64,000 bases of DNA from Streptomyces flavofungini (GCF_030388665.1 NZ_CP128846.1:3760001-3824000), one strand, 5' to 3'. Numbered from the stretch's first letter, positions 10,187 to 21,316 are shown. Numbers and translations are program-made. The notes: generated by a model from the letters alone, not told the origin.

Positions 10187-11488
10187 TCAAAACGGGGTCA
10201 CGCCGCTCCCTCCCGGGCGAGCCACCACCCCAGCCCCACCCGGCCCCCGCACCTCCGAGCGGGCGCCTCCCCCCGCACCCCCCGCACCCCCCACCGACGG
10301 CGCCGGCACGGACGACGGCGGGACAGCCCCACGAAGCCGCCCGGCGACGGCACACCGCCAGAACACCACCCCCGCCAGCACGCACAACGTGAACGCGTCC
10401 TTGAAGGCCCGCTGCGGCAACGCCTCCACCCCCACCCACACGAACCCCGGCACCTGCGGCACCAGCGCCACCCAGAACCACGGCACCCGCACCACCGAGG
10501 ACACCCGCAGCGCCCCCGCCAGCAACAGCGGCAGCACGACCAGCAGATAGTGGTCGTACGAGGGCCGCGACACCAGGAACGCGGCCAGCATCAGCGCCGA
10601 GGCCACCTCCACGACCCGCCCCGCGGCAGGCCCCCCGGCCACCCACCGACGCCAGGCGCACCACACCCCCGCACAGGCGCCCACGCCCGAAACAAGCGAG
10701 GCCACCACCCCGGGCACCCCCACCCGAGGCAGCACGGCCGCGGGCGACGCCTCGTACAGCCGCACGAACCGATCGTCACCGCGCAACAGGAACGGCAGGG
10801 TCCGGGTGAAGAACGCCCCCGGATCCGGCAGGACCAGCGCGGCGAGCACCGACACCACCACCGGCACGGCCACAGCCACACACAGCGCCCGCCACCTCCG
10901 CGCGAAGACGAAGAGGAGGAGCACCGGCAACAGCAGCGGCTTCACGGCGACGGCCACCCCGATCACCGCCCCGGCGACCACCCACCGCCCCCGGCACACG
11001 CACAGCAGCGCGACCGGCAGCGCGAGGGCGGACGCCACCGTCCAGTTGCCCAGCTCCACGAGGTGCACGAAGGGCGCGAAGCCCAGGACGAGCCCGAGCA
11101 GCCCGAGCGCGGCGAACCGGCTGCCCCGGGCCACGCCGTGGATCCGCAGCGCGCAGAACCACCCGGAGGCCAGCGCCCCCACCACCCCCACGGGCACGAG
11201 CACCCGCGCCATTCCGGGGAACAGCGCCTGCGGCACCGCCGCGAGCACGGCCCCCGGCAGATAGAGGAAGTGCCGGTCGGCGTAGGGCGAGCGCCCGTCC
11301 AGCCAGGCCTCCGCGGCCCGCACGACGATCGCGTTGTCCATGCCGCCGTCCGGCACCCGGTAGGCGATCCGCAGCGCCGCCGCCCCGAGGACGACCCCGA
11401 GCACGGCCCACACCTGCCACCCGGCGGGACGCACCAGCCACCCGGCAAGACCAGAAGAGCCACCACTATCCGTTTTGCCCGAATCCAT
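10187..11488 (-). CDS. Polytopic GT87 / DUF2029-type membrane protein
   Basis: The 433-residue protein has about ten strongly hydrophobic segments separated by short basic loops. Early in the protein are IAYRVPDGGMDNAIVVRAAEAWLDGRSPYADRHFLYLP-like features with acidic residues in a predicted extracytoplasmic loop, as in polyprenol-dependent glycosyltransferase family 87. The last 45 residues are Gly/Ala/Pro-rich and probably disordered. The start chosen is ATG 11488; an in-frame start exists 10 codons upstream. It lies between truA and rplM. The acceptor and donor are unknown. Confidence 0.6.
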   Translation of the reverse strand: MDSGKTDSGGSSGLAGWLVRPAGWQVWAVLGVVLGAAALRIAYRVPDGGMDNAIVVRAAEAWLDGRSPYADRHFLYLPGAVLAAVPQALFPGMARVLVPVGVVGALASGWFCALRIHGVARGSRFAALGLLGLVLGFAPFVHLVELGNWTVASALALPVALLCVCRGRWVVAGAVIGVAVAVKPLLLPVLLLFVFARRWRALCVAVAVPVVVSVLAALVLPDPGAFFTRTLPFLLRGDDRFVRLYEASPAAVLPRVGVPGVVASLVSGVGACAGVWCAWRRWVAGGPAAGRVVEVASALMLAAFLVSRPSYDHYLLVVLPLLLAGALRVSSVVRVPWFWVALVPQVPGFVWVGVEALPQRAFKDAFTLCVLAGVVFWRCAVAGRLRGAVPPSSVPAPSVGGAGGAGGGARSEVRGPGGAGVVARPGGSGVTPF

Positions 11489-11562
11489 GCGGGTCAGGCT
11501 AGGGCGAGATCGCCCCACAACCCCGGCTCAACATCCCCGGTGCCCCGTCTAAGATGCGGCCC

Positions 11563-12411
11563 ATGAGCTTTGGGCAAGGGGGACCCCAGTGGGGCCCGGG
11601 GGGCTCGCAGACCCCTGACTGGGCGGCGCTCGCCGAAGCGTCCGAGGCGCGTGCCCGCCGCCGCAAGTGGATGCTGATCGGCGGCGGCGCGCTCGCCACG
11701 ATCGGCGTCGCCGCGGCCGTCGCCGTCGCGGTCGTCTCCGCGAACAGCGACGACGCCACGGCCTCGAACAAGCCCGCGAGCGAGCTGCCCACCAGCGCCG
11801 AGATCCCCGGCGCCAGCGACTCCCCCGAGCCGTCCTTCGAGGCGACCACGCCCCCGCCCCCGCCGGACCCGAAGGACTACATCTCCAGCGCGAAGAAGGA
11901 CAAGGCCCCGCTCGGCCCGGAGTCCTTCTTCCCGGGCACGAAGCTGACCTCCGGGGAGCGGGTCTACAAGAAGGGCGCGACGGCGAGCACCAAGAAGTGC
12001 GCCTCCGTCGCCCAGCCGGTTCTCGCCAACATCCTGACGAAGAACAAGTGCACCGAGGTGCTGCGCGCGACCTACGCCCGCAAGGGCATCGCGGTCACCG
12101 TCGGCGTCGCCGTCTTCGACACCGAGGCGCAGGCCAAGAAGGTCAAGCGCCAGGCCGACAAGGGCCTGATCACGTCCTTGCCCGGCAAGGGCGTCTCCGG
12201 CTTCTGTCGTACGACGGTCTGCCGCGGCACGTACAACGCCTACGGCCGCTACGCGTACTTCACGACGACCGGCTTCCTGAACGGCAAGGACGTCACGGAG
12301 AAGGACCGCTCCGCGTACGAGGTCGGCGACGACCTCGCCCGCTTCACGTTCCACCAGATCAACCGCCGCGGCGAGGCCCAGGCGTCGGCGGCGGCCAACA
12401 ACCCCCAGTAG
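11563..12411 (+). CDS. Membrane-anchored hypothetical protein
   Basis: The 282-residue protein starts MSFGQGGPQWGPGG. It has a Gly/Pro-rich cytoplasmic head, a basic stretch (ARARRRKW), one transmembrane helix at about residues 39-62, a Ser/Pro-rich linker with a PPPPP run, and an extracytoplasmic domain of about 175 residues with four cysteines (KKCASV, NKCTEV, GFCRTTVCRG) that could form two disulfides. It is divergent from the GT87 gene and faces truA, with which it converges. I do not recognise the domain. Confidence 0.7.
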   Translation: MSFGQGGPQWGPGGSQTPDWAALAEASEARARRRKWMLIGGGALATIGVAAAVAVAVVSANSDDATASNKPASELPTSAEIPGASDSPEPSFEATTPPPPPDPKDYISSAKKDKAPLGPESFFPGTKLTSGERVYKKGATASTKKCASVAQPVLANILTKNKCTEVLRATYARKGIAVTVGVAVFDTEAQAKKVKRQADKGLITSLPGKGVSGFCRTTVCRGTYNAYGRYAYFTTTGFLNGKDVTEKDRSAYEVGDDLARFTFHQINRRGEAQASAAANNPQ

Positions 12412-12432
12412 GACCGGCCGCCGCGGGGCCCC

Positions 12433-13299
12433 TCAGCAGCACCCCGCCGGGCCCGCGGCCCCGGGCAGCGTCCGCTTGTTCCGCGCCTCGACGCTGCGCG
12501 CCGCAAGGAGCTCGTCGGCCGGGTAGCCGACCTCCTCCAGGGTCAGCCCGTGCGGCCGCACCACGTGCACGGCGGAGTCGCGCACCCCGGCGGCGAGGAC
12601 CTTGCCCGGCCAGTCCGGGGGCCGGTGCCCGTCCCCCACGAACAGCATCGCGCCGACCAGCGACCGCACCATGTTGTGGCAGAAGGCGTCGGCCTTGACG
12701 GTCGCCTCCAGGATCCCGTCCGCGAGCCGCTCCCAGCGCAGCTCTTGGAGCGTGCGGATGGTCGTGGCGCCCTCGCGCCGCTTGCAGTACGCGGCGAAGT
12801 CGTGCTCCCCGAGGAGCGCCTGCGCCGCCGTGTTCATGGCGTCGACGTCGAGCGTCCAGTCGTGCCACAGCACGTGCCCGCGCAGCAGCGGGTCGACGCC
12901 CCCGGGGTGATCGGTCACCCGGTACGCGTACCGCCGCCAGATCGCCGAGAACCGCGCGTTGAACCCGGCCGGGGCCTCCTCGGCCTTCCACACCCGCACG
13001 TCGTGCGGCAGCCGCCCGGCGAGCCGCCGCAGCAGCTTCTCCCGGTGCTCGGCCCACAGCGCCTCCGGCAGGTCGACGTGCGCGACCTGCCCACGCGCGT
13101 GCACCCCGCTGTCGGTCCGCCCGGCCACCGTCAGCTCGTACGTCTCCTTGGACCGCGTCACCGTACGCAGGGCGTCCTCGATCTCGCCCTGGACGGTGCG
13201 CTGCCCCTCGCGCTGCTTGGCCCAGCCGGAGAAGTCCTTGCCGTCGTAGCTCAGGTCGAGCCGCACCCGGACGAACCCGGGCTCCACTTCCTCACTCAC
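12433..13299 (-). CDS. truA: tRNA pseudouridine(38-40) synthase
   Basis: TruA converts uridines 38-40 of the tRNA anticodon stem-loop to pseudouridine. The 288-residue protein has [14 protein letters not shown] at the N-terminus, the catalytic motif [13 protein letters not shown] with the nucleophilic Asp near residue 62, [15 protein letters not shown], and [14 protein letters not shown] near the C-terminus. The start is GTG at 13299. It lies at the end of the rpoA-rplQ cluster, separated by a terminator-like hairpin. Confidence 0.95.
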   Translation of the reverse strand: MSEEVEPGFVRVRLDLSYDGKDFSGWAKQREGQRTVQGEIEDALRTVTRSKETYELTVAGRTDSGVHARGQVAHVDLPEALWAEHREKLLRRLAGRLPHDVRVWKAEEAPAGFNARFSAIWRRYAYRVTDHPGGVDPLLRGHVLWHDWTLDVDAMNTAAQALLGEHDFAAYCKRREGATTIRTLQELRWERLADGILEATVKADAFCHNMVRSLVGAMLFVGDGHRPPDWPGKVLAAGVRDSAVHVVRPHGLTLEEVGYPADELLAARSVEARNKRTLPGAAGPAGCC

Positions 13300-13324
13300 A
13301 CACAGATCCTCTCAGGAACGCGAA

Positions 13325-13354
13325 AGCGGGCCCGCCCCGGAGGGCGGACCCGCT
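13325..13354 (-). terminator. Terminator after rplQ
   Basis: Arms AGCGGGCCCGCC and GGCGGACCCGCT form a 12-bp stem with one mismatch or wobble and a 6-base loop, 18 bases past the rplQ stop and just before truA. Confidence 0.6.
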
Positions 13355-13371
13355 TGCGGCAAGGCAGAGCC

Positions 13372-13860
13372 TCAGGCGTCCTTGGACTCCTCGGCGGCCT
13401 CAACCGGAGCGTCCTCGACGGGCGCGTCCTTCTTGAGGGCGTCTTCCTTGACGGCACGCTTCGTGGCCGCCTCGGCCTCACCGGTGGCCTGCTGGGCCAC
13501 GGTCAGGGCCTCCACCAGCTCGATGACGGCCATGGGCGCGTTGTCGCCACGGCGGTTACCGATCTTGGTGATGCGGGTGTAGCCACCCGGGCGGTTCTCG
13601 TAGCGCGGGCCGATCTCCGCGAAGAGCGTGTGCACGACGCTCTTGTCGGTGATGACCTGGAGGACCTGGCGGCGGTTGTGAAGGTCGCCCTTCTTCGCCT
13701 TGGTGACCAGACGCTCCGCGTAGGGACGCAGACGACGGGCCTTGGCCTCGGTGGTGGTGATGCGGCCGTGCTCGAAGAGCTGCTTGGCGAGGTTCGCCAG
13801 CAGAAGCTTCTCGTGCGCGGCGCTGCCGCCCAGACGGGCACCCTTGGCGGGCTTCGGCAT
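13372..13860 (-). CDS. rplQ: 50S ribosomal protein L17
   Basis: L17 lines the 50S exit-tunnel region. The 162-residue protein has [32 protein letters not shown] family sequence, [25 protein letters not shown], and an Ala/Glu/Asp-rich C-terminal tail of about 45 residues (from about 118) that extends beyond the E. coli protein, as is usual in actinobacteria. It is the last gene of the rpsM-rpsK-rpoA-rplQ group. Confidence 0.96.
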   Translation of the reverse strand: MPKPAKGARLGGSAAHEKLLLANLAKQLFEHGRITTTEAKARRLRPYAERLVTKAKKGDLHNRRQVLQVITDKSVVHTLFAEIGPRYENRPGGYTRITKIGNRRGDNAPMAVIELVEALTVAQQATGEAEAATKRAVKEDALKKDAPVEDAPVEAAEESKDA

Positions 13861-13916
13861 GGTGTTTCTCCTTGTGATCTGCCCCGGCCGTATCAGGTAC
13901 CGGGGTCAGTGGACCG

Positions 13917-13970
13917 AGCCCCGTAAGGGGCGCGGGGAACTGCGCGCGCAACCAAGACGCACGCGCAGCC
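13917..13970. repeat. Dispersed Streptomyces-type intergenic repeat between rpoA and rplQ
   Basis: The segment runs AGCCCCGTAAGGGGCGCGGGG, then AACTGCGCG, then a CAACCAAGACGCACGCGCAG-like end. It contains a small CCCC-GTAA-GGGG hairpin and a second GCGCG-based hairpin. From memory it closely resembles a sequence found many times in Streptomyces chromosomes, usually after genes. Here it sits inside an operon. Confidence 0.55.
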
Positions 13971-13996
13971 AAAATCAATCCGCCAGTCCCGAGCTC

Positions 13997-15019
13997 TTAG
14001 TACTGCTCGGTCTCGACGAAGCCCGCGTCGGCATCGTCATCCGCGCCGAAGGCGTCAGCCGCGGCGGTCGGGTCGAAGCCGGGAGGCGAGTCCTTCAGCG
14101 CAAGACCCATCCCGTTGAGCTTCATCTTGACCTCGTCGATCGACTTCGCACCGAAGTTGCGGATGTCGAGCAGGTCCGCCTCGGAGCGGGCCACGAGCTC
14201 GCCCACCGAGTGGATGCCCTCGCGCTTGAGGCAGTTGTACGACCGAACGGTGAGCTCGAGCTCCTCGATCGGCAGCGCCAGATCGGCGGCGAGCGCGGCG
14301 TCCGTCGGGGACGGACCCATGTCGATGCCCTCGGCGTCGATGTTCAGCTCGCGGGCGAGACCGAACAGCTCGACCAGGGTCTTGCCGGCGGACGCCATGG
14401 CGTCGCGCGGGCGCATGGCCTGCTTGGTCTCGACGTCGACGATCAGCTTGTCGAAGTCGGTGCGCTGCTCGACACGCGTGGCCTCGACCTTGTACGTGAC
14501 CTTCAGCACCGGCGAGTAGATCGAGTCGACCGGGATCCGGCCGATCTCCTGGCCGACCTGCTTGTTCTGCACGGCGGAGACGTAGCCGCGACCGCGCTCG
14601 ACGGTCAGCTCCATCTCCAGCTTGCCCTTGCCGTTGAGCGTGGCGAGGACGAGGTCGGGGTTGTGCACCTCGACACCGGCCGGGGGCGCGATGTCGGCGG
14701 CGGTGACCAGACCCGGGCCCTGCTTGCGCAGGTACATCACGACGGGCTCGTCGTGCTCGGACGACACGACCAGCTGCTTGATGTTCAGGATGAGGTCGGT
14801 GACGTCTTCCTTGACGCCCGGCACGGTGGTGAACTCGTGCAGGACACCGTCGATGCGGATGGACGTGACCGCCGCACCCGGGATCGAGGACAGAAGAGTC
14901 CGGCGGAGGGAGTTGCCGAGGGTGTAGCCGAAGCCCGGCTCCAGCGGCTCGATGACGAACCGGGAGCGGAACTCGTCGACGACCTCTTCGGTCAACGAGG
15001 GACGCTGAGCAATCAGCAT
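13997..15019 (-). CDS. rpoA: DNA-directed RNA polymerase subunit alpha
   Basis: Alpha dimerises to start RNA polymerase assembly and contacts activators and UP elements. The 340-residue protein has an N-terminal assembly domain (about 1-230) with [21 protein letters not shown], and a C-terminal domain (about 245-315) with [21 protein letters not shown] and [12 protein letters not shown]. The tail ends in an acidic segment ([15 protein letters not shown]). Start is ATG 15019. It follows rpsK by 145 bases, in the conserved order. Confidence 0.98.
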   Translation of the reverse strand: MLIAQRPSLTEEVVDEFRSRFVIEPLEPGFGYTLGNSLRRTLLSSIPGAAVTSIRIDGVLHEFTTVPGVKEDVTDLILNIKQLVVSSEHDEPVVMYLRKQGPGLVTAADIAPPAGVEVHNPDLVLATLNGKGKLEMELTVERGRGYVSAVQNKQVGQEIGRIPVDSIYSPVLKVTYKVEATRVEQRTDFDKLIVDVETKQAMRPRDAMASAGKTLVELFGLARELNIDAEGIDMGPSPTDAALAADLALPIEELELTVRSYNCLKREGIHSVGELVARSEADLLDIRNFGAKSIDEVKMKLNGMGLALKDSPPGFDPTAAADAFGADDDADAGFVETEQY

Positions 15020-15164
15020 GTTGCGATCCTTCAGTCATGGGCGCCCGCTATTTGACGCCCTACTGCAATGACAAGGGTACGGGCGGTACGGCCCCCGGAG
15101 GGTACGTACCGCCCGAATCCTCAAGGCAACCGCACGAGCGGCACCGGGTCAGACGTGAGAGACG

Positions 15165-15569
15165 TCAGACGCGGCGGCGCTTGGGCGGACGGCAGCCGTT
15201 GTGCGGCGTGGGGGTGACGTCCTGGATCGAGCCGACCTCGAGGCCCGTGGCCTGGAGGGAGCGGATCGCGGTCTCACGGCCGGAGCCGGGACCCTTGACG
15301 AAGACGTCGACCTTGCGCATGCCGTGCTCCTGCGCGCGACGGGCAGCCGACTCGGCGGCCATCTGCGCGGCGAACGGGGTGGACTTGCGCGAGCCCTTGA
15401 AGCCGACGTGGCCGGCGGAGGCCCAGGAGATCACGTTGCCGGTCGGGTCCGTGATGGACACGATCGTGTTGTTGAACGTGCTCTTGATGTGGGCGTGCCC
15501 GTGAGCGACGTTCTTCTTTTCCTTGCGGCGCACCTTCTTGGCAGCGCCCTGACGACCCTTGGGGGGCAT
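15165..15569 (-). CDS. rpsK: 30S ribosomal protein S11
   Basis: S11 forms part of the 30S platform near the mRNA exit. The 134-residue protein has a basic N-terminus, [21 protein letters not shown], the [15 protein letters not shown] segment and the C-terminal [18 protein letters not shown]. Length and sequence are standard. Confidence 0.98.
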   Translation of the reverse strand: MPPKGRQGAAKKVRRKEKKNVAHGHAHIKSTFNNTIVSITDPTGNVISWASAGHVGFKGSRKSTPFAAQMAAESAARRAQEHGMRKVDVFVKGPGSGRETAIRSLQATGLEVGSIQDVTPTPHNGCRPPKRRRV

Positions 15570-15634
15570 CTCTTACTCCTACGGGAGGTGGTCGGTCCTG
15601 CAGCGTCAGCTGTCGATAGACCGCTGAGCGAGGA

Positions 15635-16015
15635 CTACTTCTTGCCCGGCTTCTTCTTGCCGGCGATGGCGCGACGCGGGCCCTTGCGGGTGCGGGCGTT
15701 GGTGCTGGTGCGCTGACCGCGGACGGGCAGGCCACGGCGGTGACGCAGACCCTGGTAGCAGCCGATCTCGACCTTGCGGCGGATGTCGGCCTGAATCTCG
15801 CGACGGAGGTCACCCTCGGTCTTGATGTTCTGGTCCACGTACTCGCGGATCTTGACCAGGTCCTCTTCGGACAGGTCGCGAACGCGGGTGTTGCGGTCGA
15901 TACCCGTGGCGTCCAGCGTCTGCTGGGACAGCGTCCGGCCGATGCCGAACACGTAGGTGAGGGCGACCTCGATGCGCTTGTCGCGCGGGAGGTCGACTCC
16001 TTCAACGCGTGCCAT
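15635..16015 (-). CDS. rpsM: 30S ribosomal protein S13
   Basis: S13 is in the 30S head and contacts the P-site tRNA and L5. The 126-residue protein begins [14 protein letters not shown] and has [33 protein letters not shown] and a lysine-rich tail. It is followed by rpsK after 65 bases. Confidence 0.98.
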   Translation of the reverse strand: MARVEGVDLPRDKRIEVALTYVFGIGRTLSQQTLDATGIDRNTRVRDLSEEDLVKIREYVDQNIKTEGDLRREIQADIRRKVEIGCYQGLRHRRGLPVRGQRTSTNARTRKGPRRAIAGKKKPGKK

Positions 16016-16236
16016 TCATGGCTCCTGTTAATACTCGGAGGTCTTCAGCAGAACCGCTCCCAACCGCCGTTCCCCTCCGGGTGGAAATTCACCGGGAGGA
16101 GTCGGTACGAACTGGGTCCCCGGCCTCCGAGCCGGGGGTGTCGCCCTCCATTACCGCTGTGGACCTGAAGAGGGACGGGTCCTGCACATGTGCTGTTACG
16201 TGCGTCGCGCGAAAATCTGCGAGTGCAGTACGTGCG

Positions 16237-16350
16237 TCAGCCCTGGCGCTGCTTGTGGCGCGGGTTGTCGCAAATGATCATGACCCGGCCGTGACGGCGG
16301 ATCACCCTGCACTTGTCGCAGATCTTCTTGACGCTCGGCTTGACCTTCAT
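16237..16350 (-). CDS. rpmJ: 50S ribosomal protein L36 (zinc-binding form)
   Basis: This 37-residue protein ([20 protein letters not shown]...) has Cys11, Cys14, Cys27 and His32, the zinc-ribbon ligands of the C+ form of L36. ATG at 16350 is preceded by GGAGAACCTCACCA-type sequence. It sits between infA and rpsM, the standard actinobacterial order. Confidence 0.97.
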   Translation of the reverse strand: MKVKPSVKKICDKCRVIRRHGRVMIICDNPRHKQRQG

Positions 16351-16407
16351 TGGTGAGGTTCTCCGGGTCAGTGCCATCACCCCGCCGGAGCGGGGCGCGG
16401 GCAAGAT

Positions 16408-16629
16408 CTACTTGTACCGGTAGACGATCCGGCCACGCGTCAGGTCGTACGGAGACAGCTCCACCACGACCCGGTCGTCAGGGAGGATGCGGATGTAGTG
16501 CATGCGCATCTTGCCGCTGATGTGTGCCAGGACCTGGTGGCCGTTCTGGAGCTCCACCTTGAACATGGCGTTCGGAAGAGACTCGACGACAGTGCCTTCG
16601 ATCTCGATGGCACCTTGCTTCTTGGCCAC
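16408..16629 (-). CDS. infA: Translation initiation factor IF-1
   Basis: IF-1 occupies the ribosomal A site during initiation. The 73-residue protein is a single S1-like OB fold: [55 protein letters not shown]. The start is GTG at 16629 with GAAGGG upstream. The 218-base gap to map carries the likely promoter; a TAGACT hexamer (minus strand, near 16709-16714) is a possible -10, with no good -35. Confidence 0.98.
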   Translation of the reverse strand: MAKKQGAIEIEGTVVESLPNAMFKVELQNGHQVLAHISGKMRMHYIRILPDDRVVVELSPYDLTRGRIVYRYK

Positions 16630-16847
16630 GCTTCGCCCTTCGAATCGACTACCTTGATCGACTCCGTGAGCGTTACGCAGACATGCGAATGCACGAGAGC
16701 CGACGCGTCAGTCTACGTCAGTGCACTCGGAAAGACGAATCGAGTATGACTGCCCGCCCACGAAGATCCTTAAGCAAGCACACGGTCAGGGGGCCGGGCA
16801 CGACAGAACGGCGCCCCGGCCGACATCCCCGCCCCGCCGCGGGCGCC

Positions 16848-17684
16848 TCAGCCCAGCGGGTCCGGCGCCGCCGTGATCCCGTACTCCGCCAACTTCGCCT
16901 TGCCGCCATCGGGGGCCGTCAGGACCAGCGGGCCCTGCTCGGTCAGGGCGACGGAGTGCTCCCAGTGCGAGGACCAGGTCCCGTCGGTCGTGATGACCGT
17001 CCAGTCGTCCTCGAGGACCTCGGTCTTTGCGGTGCCGAGGGACACCATCGGCTCGATGGCCAGGCAGAGGCCGGGGACCAGCTTGGGGCCGCGGCCGCGG
17101 CGGCGCTCCACGTAGTTCAGCAGGTGCGGGTCCATGTGCATCTCGGTGCCGATGCCGTGGCCGCCGTAGTCCTCGACGATGCCGTACTTGCCGCGGGCCG
17201 GGCGGGGCTGGCGGCGGATGTAGGTCTCGATGGCGCGGGAGATGTCGACGAGCCGGTTGCCCTGCTTCATGGCCGCGATCCCGGCCCACATCGACTCCTC
17301 GGTCACCCGGGAGAGCTCGACCAGTTCCGGAGCGTGACCGCTGCCCACGAAGGCGGTGAAGGCCGCGTCGCCGTGCCAGCCGTCGATGATCGCGCCGGCG
17401 TCGATCGAGATGATGTCGCCGTCCTGGAGGACCACGTCCTCACTCGGGATGCCGTGGACGACGACCTCGTTCTTCGAGGTGCAGATGGTCGCGGGGAAGC
17501 CGCCGTACCCGAGGAAGTTCGACTTGGCGTCGTGCTCGGCGAGGACCTTGCGGGCCACGTCGTCCAGGTCCTTGGTGGTCGCGCCCGGGACCGCGGCGGC
17601 ACGCGTCGCCTGGTGGATGGCGGCGACGACAAGCCCCGCCGCCCGCATCTTCGCGATCTGCTCGGGAGTCTTGATCTGCACCAT
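16848..17684 (-). CDS. map: Methionine aminopeptidase (type I)
   Basis: Map removes the initiator methionine from nascent proteins. The 278-residue protein has all five metal-ligand regions: DIISIDAGAI (Asp), WHGDAAFT (Asp), YGGHGIGTEMH (His), CLAIEPM (Glu) and WSSHWEHSVALTE (Glu). The length is that of the short type I enzyme without an N-terminal zinc finger. ATG 17684 is preceded by GGAGAG. It follows adk on the same strand, after an inverted repeat. Confidence 0.96.
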   Translation of the reverse strand: MVQIKTPEQIAKMRAAGLVVAAIHQATRAAAVPGATTKDLDDVARKVLAEHDAKSNFLGYGGFPATICTSKNEVVVHGIPSEDVVLQDGDIISIDAGAIIDGWHGDAAFTAFVGSGHAPELVELSRVTEESMWAGIAAMKQGNRLVDISRAIETYIRRQPRPARGKYGIVEDYGGHGIGTEMHMDPHLLNYVERRRGRGPKLVPGLCLAIEPMVSLGTAKTEVLEDDWTVITTDGTWSSHWEHSVALTEQGPLVLTAPDGGKAKLAEYGITAAPDPLG

Positions 17685-17735
17685 CGGGGTTCCGCTCTCC
17701 GTCTTCCTGCAACCGTTGGGTACACCACAACACTA

Positions 17736-17793
17736 CGGCCGCGGCGCCCTGGGGGTCCCCCCGGACGGAGTCTGGGGGAGGGCACCGCGGCCG
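17736..17793 (-). repeat. Long inverted repeat between adk and map, resembling a dispersed Streptomyces element
   Basis: Outer arms CGGCCGCGGCGCCCT (17736-17750) and AGGGCACCGCGGCCG (17779-17793) pair with one wobble. Inside lies GGGGGTCCCCCC-GGACGGAGTC-TGGGGG, which from memory matches one of the commonest Streptomyces intergenic sequences. It may terminate or attenuate between adk and map. Confidence 0.6.
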
Positions 17794-17810
17794 AAGCGAC
17801 GTGCTGATGA

Positions 17811-18463
17811 CTAGGCGTCGCCCTGGAGGGCGGCCATCGCTCGCTTCGTGACTTCGTCCACCTTGCCGAGCGCGGAGATCGTCACGACCAGGCCCTGGGC
17901 CTTGTAGTGGTCGATGATCGGCTCGGTCTCGCGGTGGTACACGTCGAGCCGCTTGCGCACGGTCTCTTCCTTGTCGTCACCGCGCTGGTACAGCTCGCCG
18001 CCGCAGACGTCGCAGACGCCTTCCTTCTTCGGCCGGCTGTACGTCACGTGGAAGACGTGGCTGGAGTCGTTGCGGCAGATACGGCGGCCCGCGATGCGCT
18101 TGACGACCTCGTCCTCGGGGACTTCCAGGTCGAGGACCGCGTCCAGCTTCTGGCCGTCGGCCTTGAGGGCCTCGTCCAGCGCCTCGGCCTGCGAGACGTT
18201 GCGCGGGAAACCATCGAGCAGGAAGCCGTTCTCGGCGTCCGGCTGAGCCATGCGGTCCTGGGCCATGCCGATGGTCACCTCGTCGGGCACCAGGTTGCCG
18301 GCGTCCATGAACGCCTTCGCCTGCTTGCCCAGCGCCGTGCCCTGACTGATGTTGGCCCTGAAGAGGTCGCCCGTGGAGATGTGCGGGATCGACAGGTTCT
18401 TGGCAAGGAACGCGGCCTGCGTTCCCTTGCCGGCACCGGGCGGCCCGACTAGGACGATACGCA

Positions 18464-18464
<1 letters not shown>
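17811..18464 (-). CDS. adk: Adenylate kinase
   Basis: Adk interconverts AMP and ATP with two ADP. The 217-residue protein has the P-loop GPPGAGKGT at residues 7-15, the DGFPRN AMP-binding segment, and a long LID domain (about 122-160) containing CRNDSSH and [14 protein letters not shown], consistent with a zinc-type or structurally related LID. The ATG at 18464 shares its A with the secY TGA (TGATG), so translation is coupled to secY. The frame is open upstream only because it lies inside secY sequence. Confidence 0.97.
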
Positions 18465-19777
<1,313 letters not shown>

Positions 19778-19841
19778 GGTGCCTCCTGCGACCCCCGCGC
19801 TACTGCGTCAGAGGTGACGGTGGTGAGTCCGACGGATAAGT

Positions 19842-19870
19842 ACGTAACTTGCGACGAGTAAAACAGGCAA
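19842..19870 (-). promoter_or_regulatory. Candidate secY promoter
   Basis: On the minus strand TTGCCT (19865-19870) lies 17 bases before TTACGT (19842-19847). The -35 is fair for an HrdB promoter and the -10 is weak. The position, between the rplO terminator and secY, supports it. Confidence 0.35.
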
Positions 19871-19960
19871 GAACCGCACGCCCTGTCGCGAGGACAGACC
19901 GCGCGGAAAGTAACAGTGCACGCCACCTTACCGGCGACCGTGCCCCCCTTGGAACGACCA

Positions 19961-19994
19961 ACCGGGGATGCCCCTTTTGTGGGGCATCCCCGGT
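19961..19994 (-). terminator. Strong hairpin terminator between rplO and secY
   Basis: Perfect 14-bp arms ACCGGGGATGCCCC and GGGGCATCCCCGGT flank a 6-base loop (TTTTGT on plus), 36 bases past the rplO stop. No U tract follows, as is common in high-GC actinomycetes. Confidence 0.75.
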
Positions 19995-20029
19995 CGGGAT
20001 CGCTCAAGTCATCGAGACGCCTGGGAAAT

Positions 20030-20485
20030 TCAGACGAGCTCGGTGACGGTACCGCCGGCGGCGGTGATCTTCTCCTTGGCGGAGCCGGAGACGGCGTCAA
20101 CCGTCACCTGCAGCGCCACGGTGATCTCGCCCTGGCCGAGGACCTTGACAAGGCTGTTCTTGCGAACGGCGCCCTTGGCGACCAGGTCGGCCACCGTGAC
20201 CTCGCCACCCTCGGGGTAGAGGGAGGCGAGCTTGTCCAGGTTGACGACCTGGAACTCGGTCTTGAACGGGTTCTTGAAGCCCTTGAGCTTCGGGAGGCGC
20301 ATGTGGAGGGGCATCTGCCCACCCTCGAAGCGCTCCGGAACCTGGTAACGGGCCTTGGTGCCCTTGGTACCACGACCGGCCGTCTTACCCTTCGACGCCT
20401 CACCACGACCGACACGGGTCTTCGCGGTCTTGGCACCGGGGGCGGGACGGAGGTTGTGGATCTTGAGCGGGTTGTTCTCCGCCAT
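20030..20485 (-). CDS. rplO: 50S ribosomal protein L15
   Basis: L15 is a late 50S assembly protein. The 151-residue protein starts [19 protein letters not shown] and has the basic glycine-rich loop [19 protein letters not shown], then [18 protein letters not shown]. The ATG at 20485 follows the rpmD stop by 2 bases. It is the last gene of the spc group before a terminator. Confidence 0.97.
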   Translation of the reverse strand: MAENNPLKIHNLRPAPGAKTAKTRVGRGEASKGKTAGRGTKGTKARYQVPERFEGGQMPLHMRLPKLKGFKNPFKTEFQVVNLDKLASLYPEGGEVTVADLVAKGAVRKNSLVKVLGQGEITVALQVTVDAVSGSAKEKITAAGGTVTELV

Positions 20486-20487
20486 GA

Positions 20488-20670
20488 TCAGTCGACCTCC
20501 TCGACCGTCACGAGGTGGCGGACGGTGTGCACCATGCCGCGGAACTCGGGACGATCCTCCTTGACGACCTGCGTGTTGATGCCCTTGAGACCAAGGGAGC
20601 GCAGGGTGTCGCGGTGGTTCTGCTTGCTGCCGATGTACGACTTCGTCTGCGTGATCTTGAGCTGAGCCAT
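20488..20670 (-). CDS. rpmD: 50S ribosomal protein L30
   Basis: The 60-residue protein begins [22 protein letters not shown] and contains [13 protein letters not shown] and [14 protein letters not shown], the complete small L30 fold. The ATG at 20670 lies 2 bases past the rpsE stop. Confidence 0.96.
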   Translation of the reverse strand: MAQLKITQTKSYIGSKQNHRDTLRSLGLKGINTQVVKEDRPEFRGMVHTVRHLVTVEEVD

Positions 20671-20672
20671 GA

Positions 20673-21278
20673 TTACGCACCCGCTCCCGCACGCGCACGC
20701 AGGAGAGCCGCGGGGGCGACGTCCTCGAGCGGCAGACCACGGCGAGCCGCGATCTCCTCGGGACGCTGCAGGCCCTTGAGGGCCGCCACGGTCGCGTGCA
20801 CGATGTTGATCGCGTTGTCGGAGCCCAGGGACTTCGACAGGATGTCGTGAACGCCGGCGCACTCGAGCACGGCACGCACCGGGCCACCGGCGATAACACC
20901 GGTACCGGGGGAAGCAGGCTTCAGCAGGACGACGCCCGCGGCCTTCTCACCCTGGATGGGGTGCGGGATGGTGCCCTGGATACGGGGGACCTTGAAGAAG
21001 TGCTTCTTGGCCTCCTCAACACCCTTGGCGATGGCGGCCGGCACCTCCTTGGCCTTGCCGTAACCGACACCCACGGTGCCGTCACCGTCACCCACCACGA
21101 CGAGCGCGGTGAAGCTGAAGCGACGACCACCCTTCACAACCTTGGCGACGCGGTTGATCGCGACAACGCGCTCAACGTATGCGGTCTTCTCGGCGGCGGC
21201 AGCGCCACCGTCACGGCCCTTCCGGTCCCGCCGCTCGCCGCCACCGGCACCGCTTCCACGGCGCTGGGGTCCAGCCAT
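20673..21278 (-). CDS. rpsE: 30S ribosomal protein S5
   Basis: S5 helps form the mRNA entry channel and affects decoding accuracy. The 201-residue protein has a Gly/Arg-rich N-terminal extension of about 35 residues, then [33 protein letters not shown] (split here across the RNA-binding domain) and [20 protein letters not shown]. The extension is common in actinobacteria. Confidence 0.97.
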   Translation of the reverse strand: MAGPQRRGSGAGGGERRDRKGRDGGAAAAEKTAYVERVVAINRVAKVVKGGRRFSFTALVVVGDGDGTVGVGYGKAKEVPAAIAKGVEEAKKHFFKVPRIQGTIPHPIQGEKAAGVVLLKPASPGTGVIAGGPVRAVLECAGVHDILSKSLGSDNAINIVHATVAALKGLQRPEEIAARRGLPLEDVAPAALLRARAGAGA

Positions 21279-21316
21279 TGGATTACCTCTCTCTTTCCGC
21301 TAGCTACGGAAGCGGC

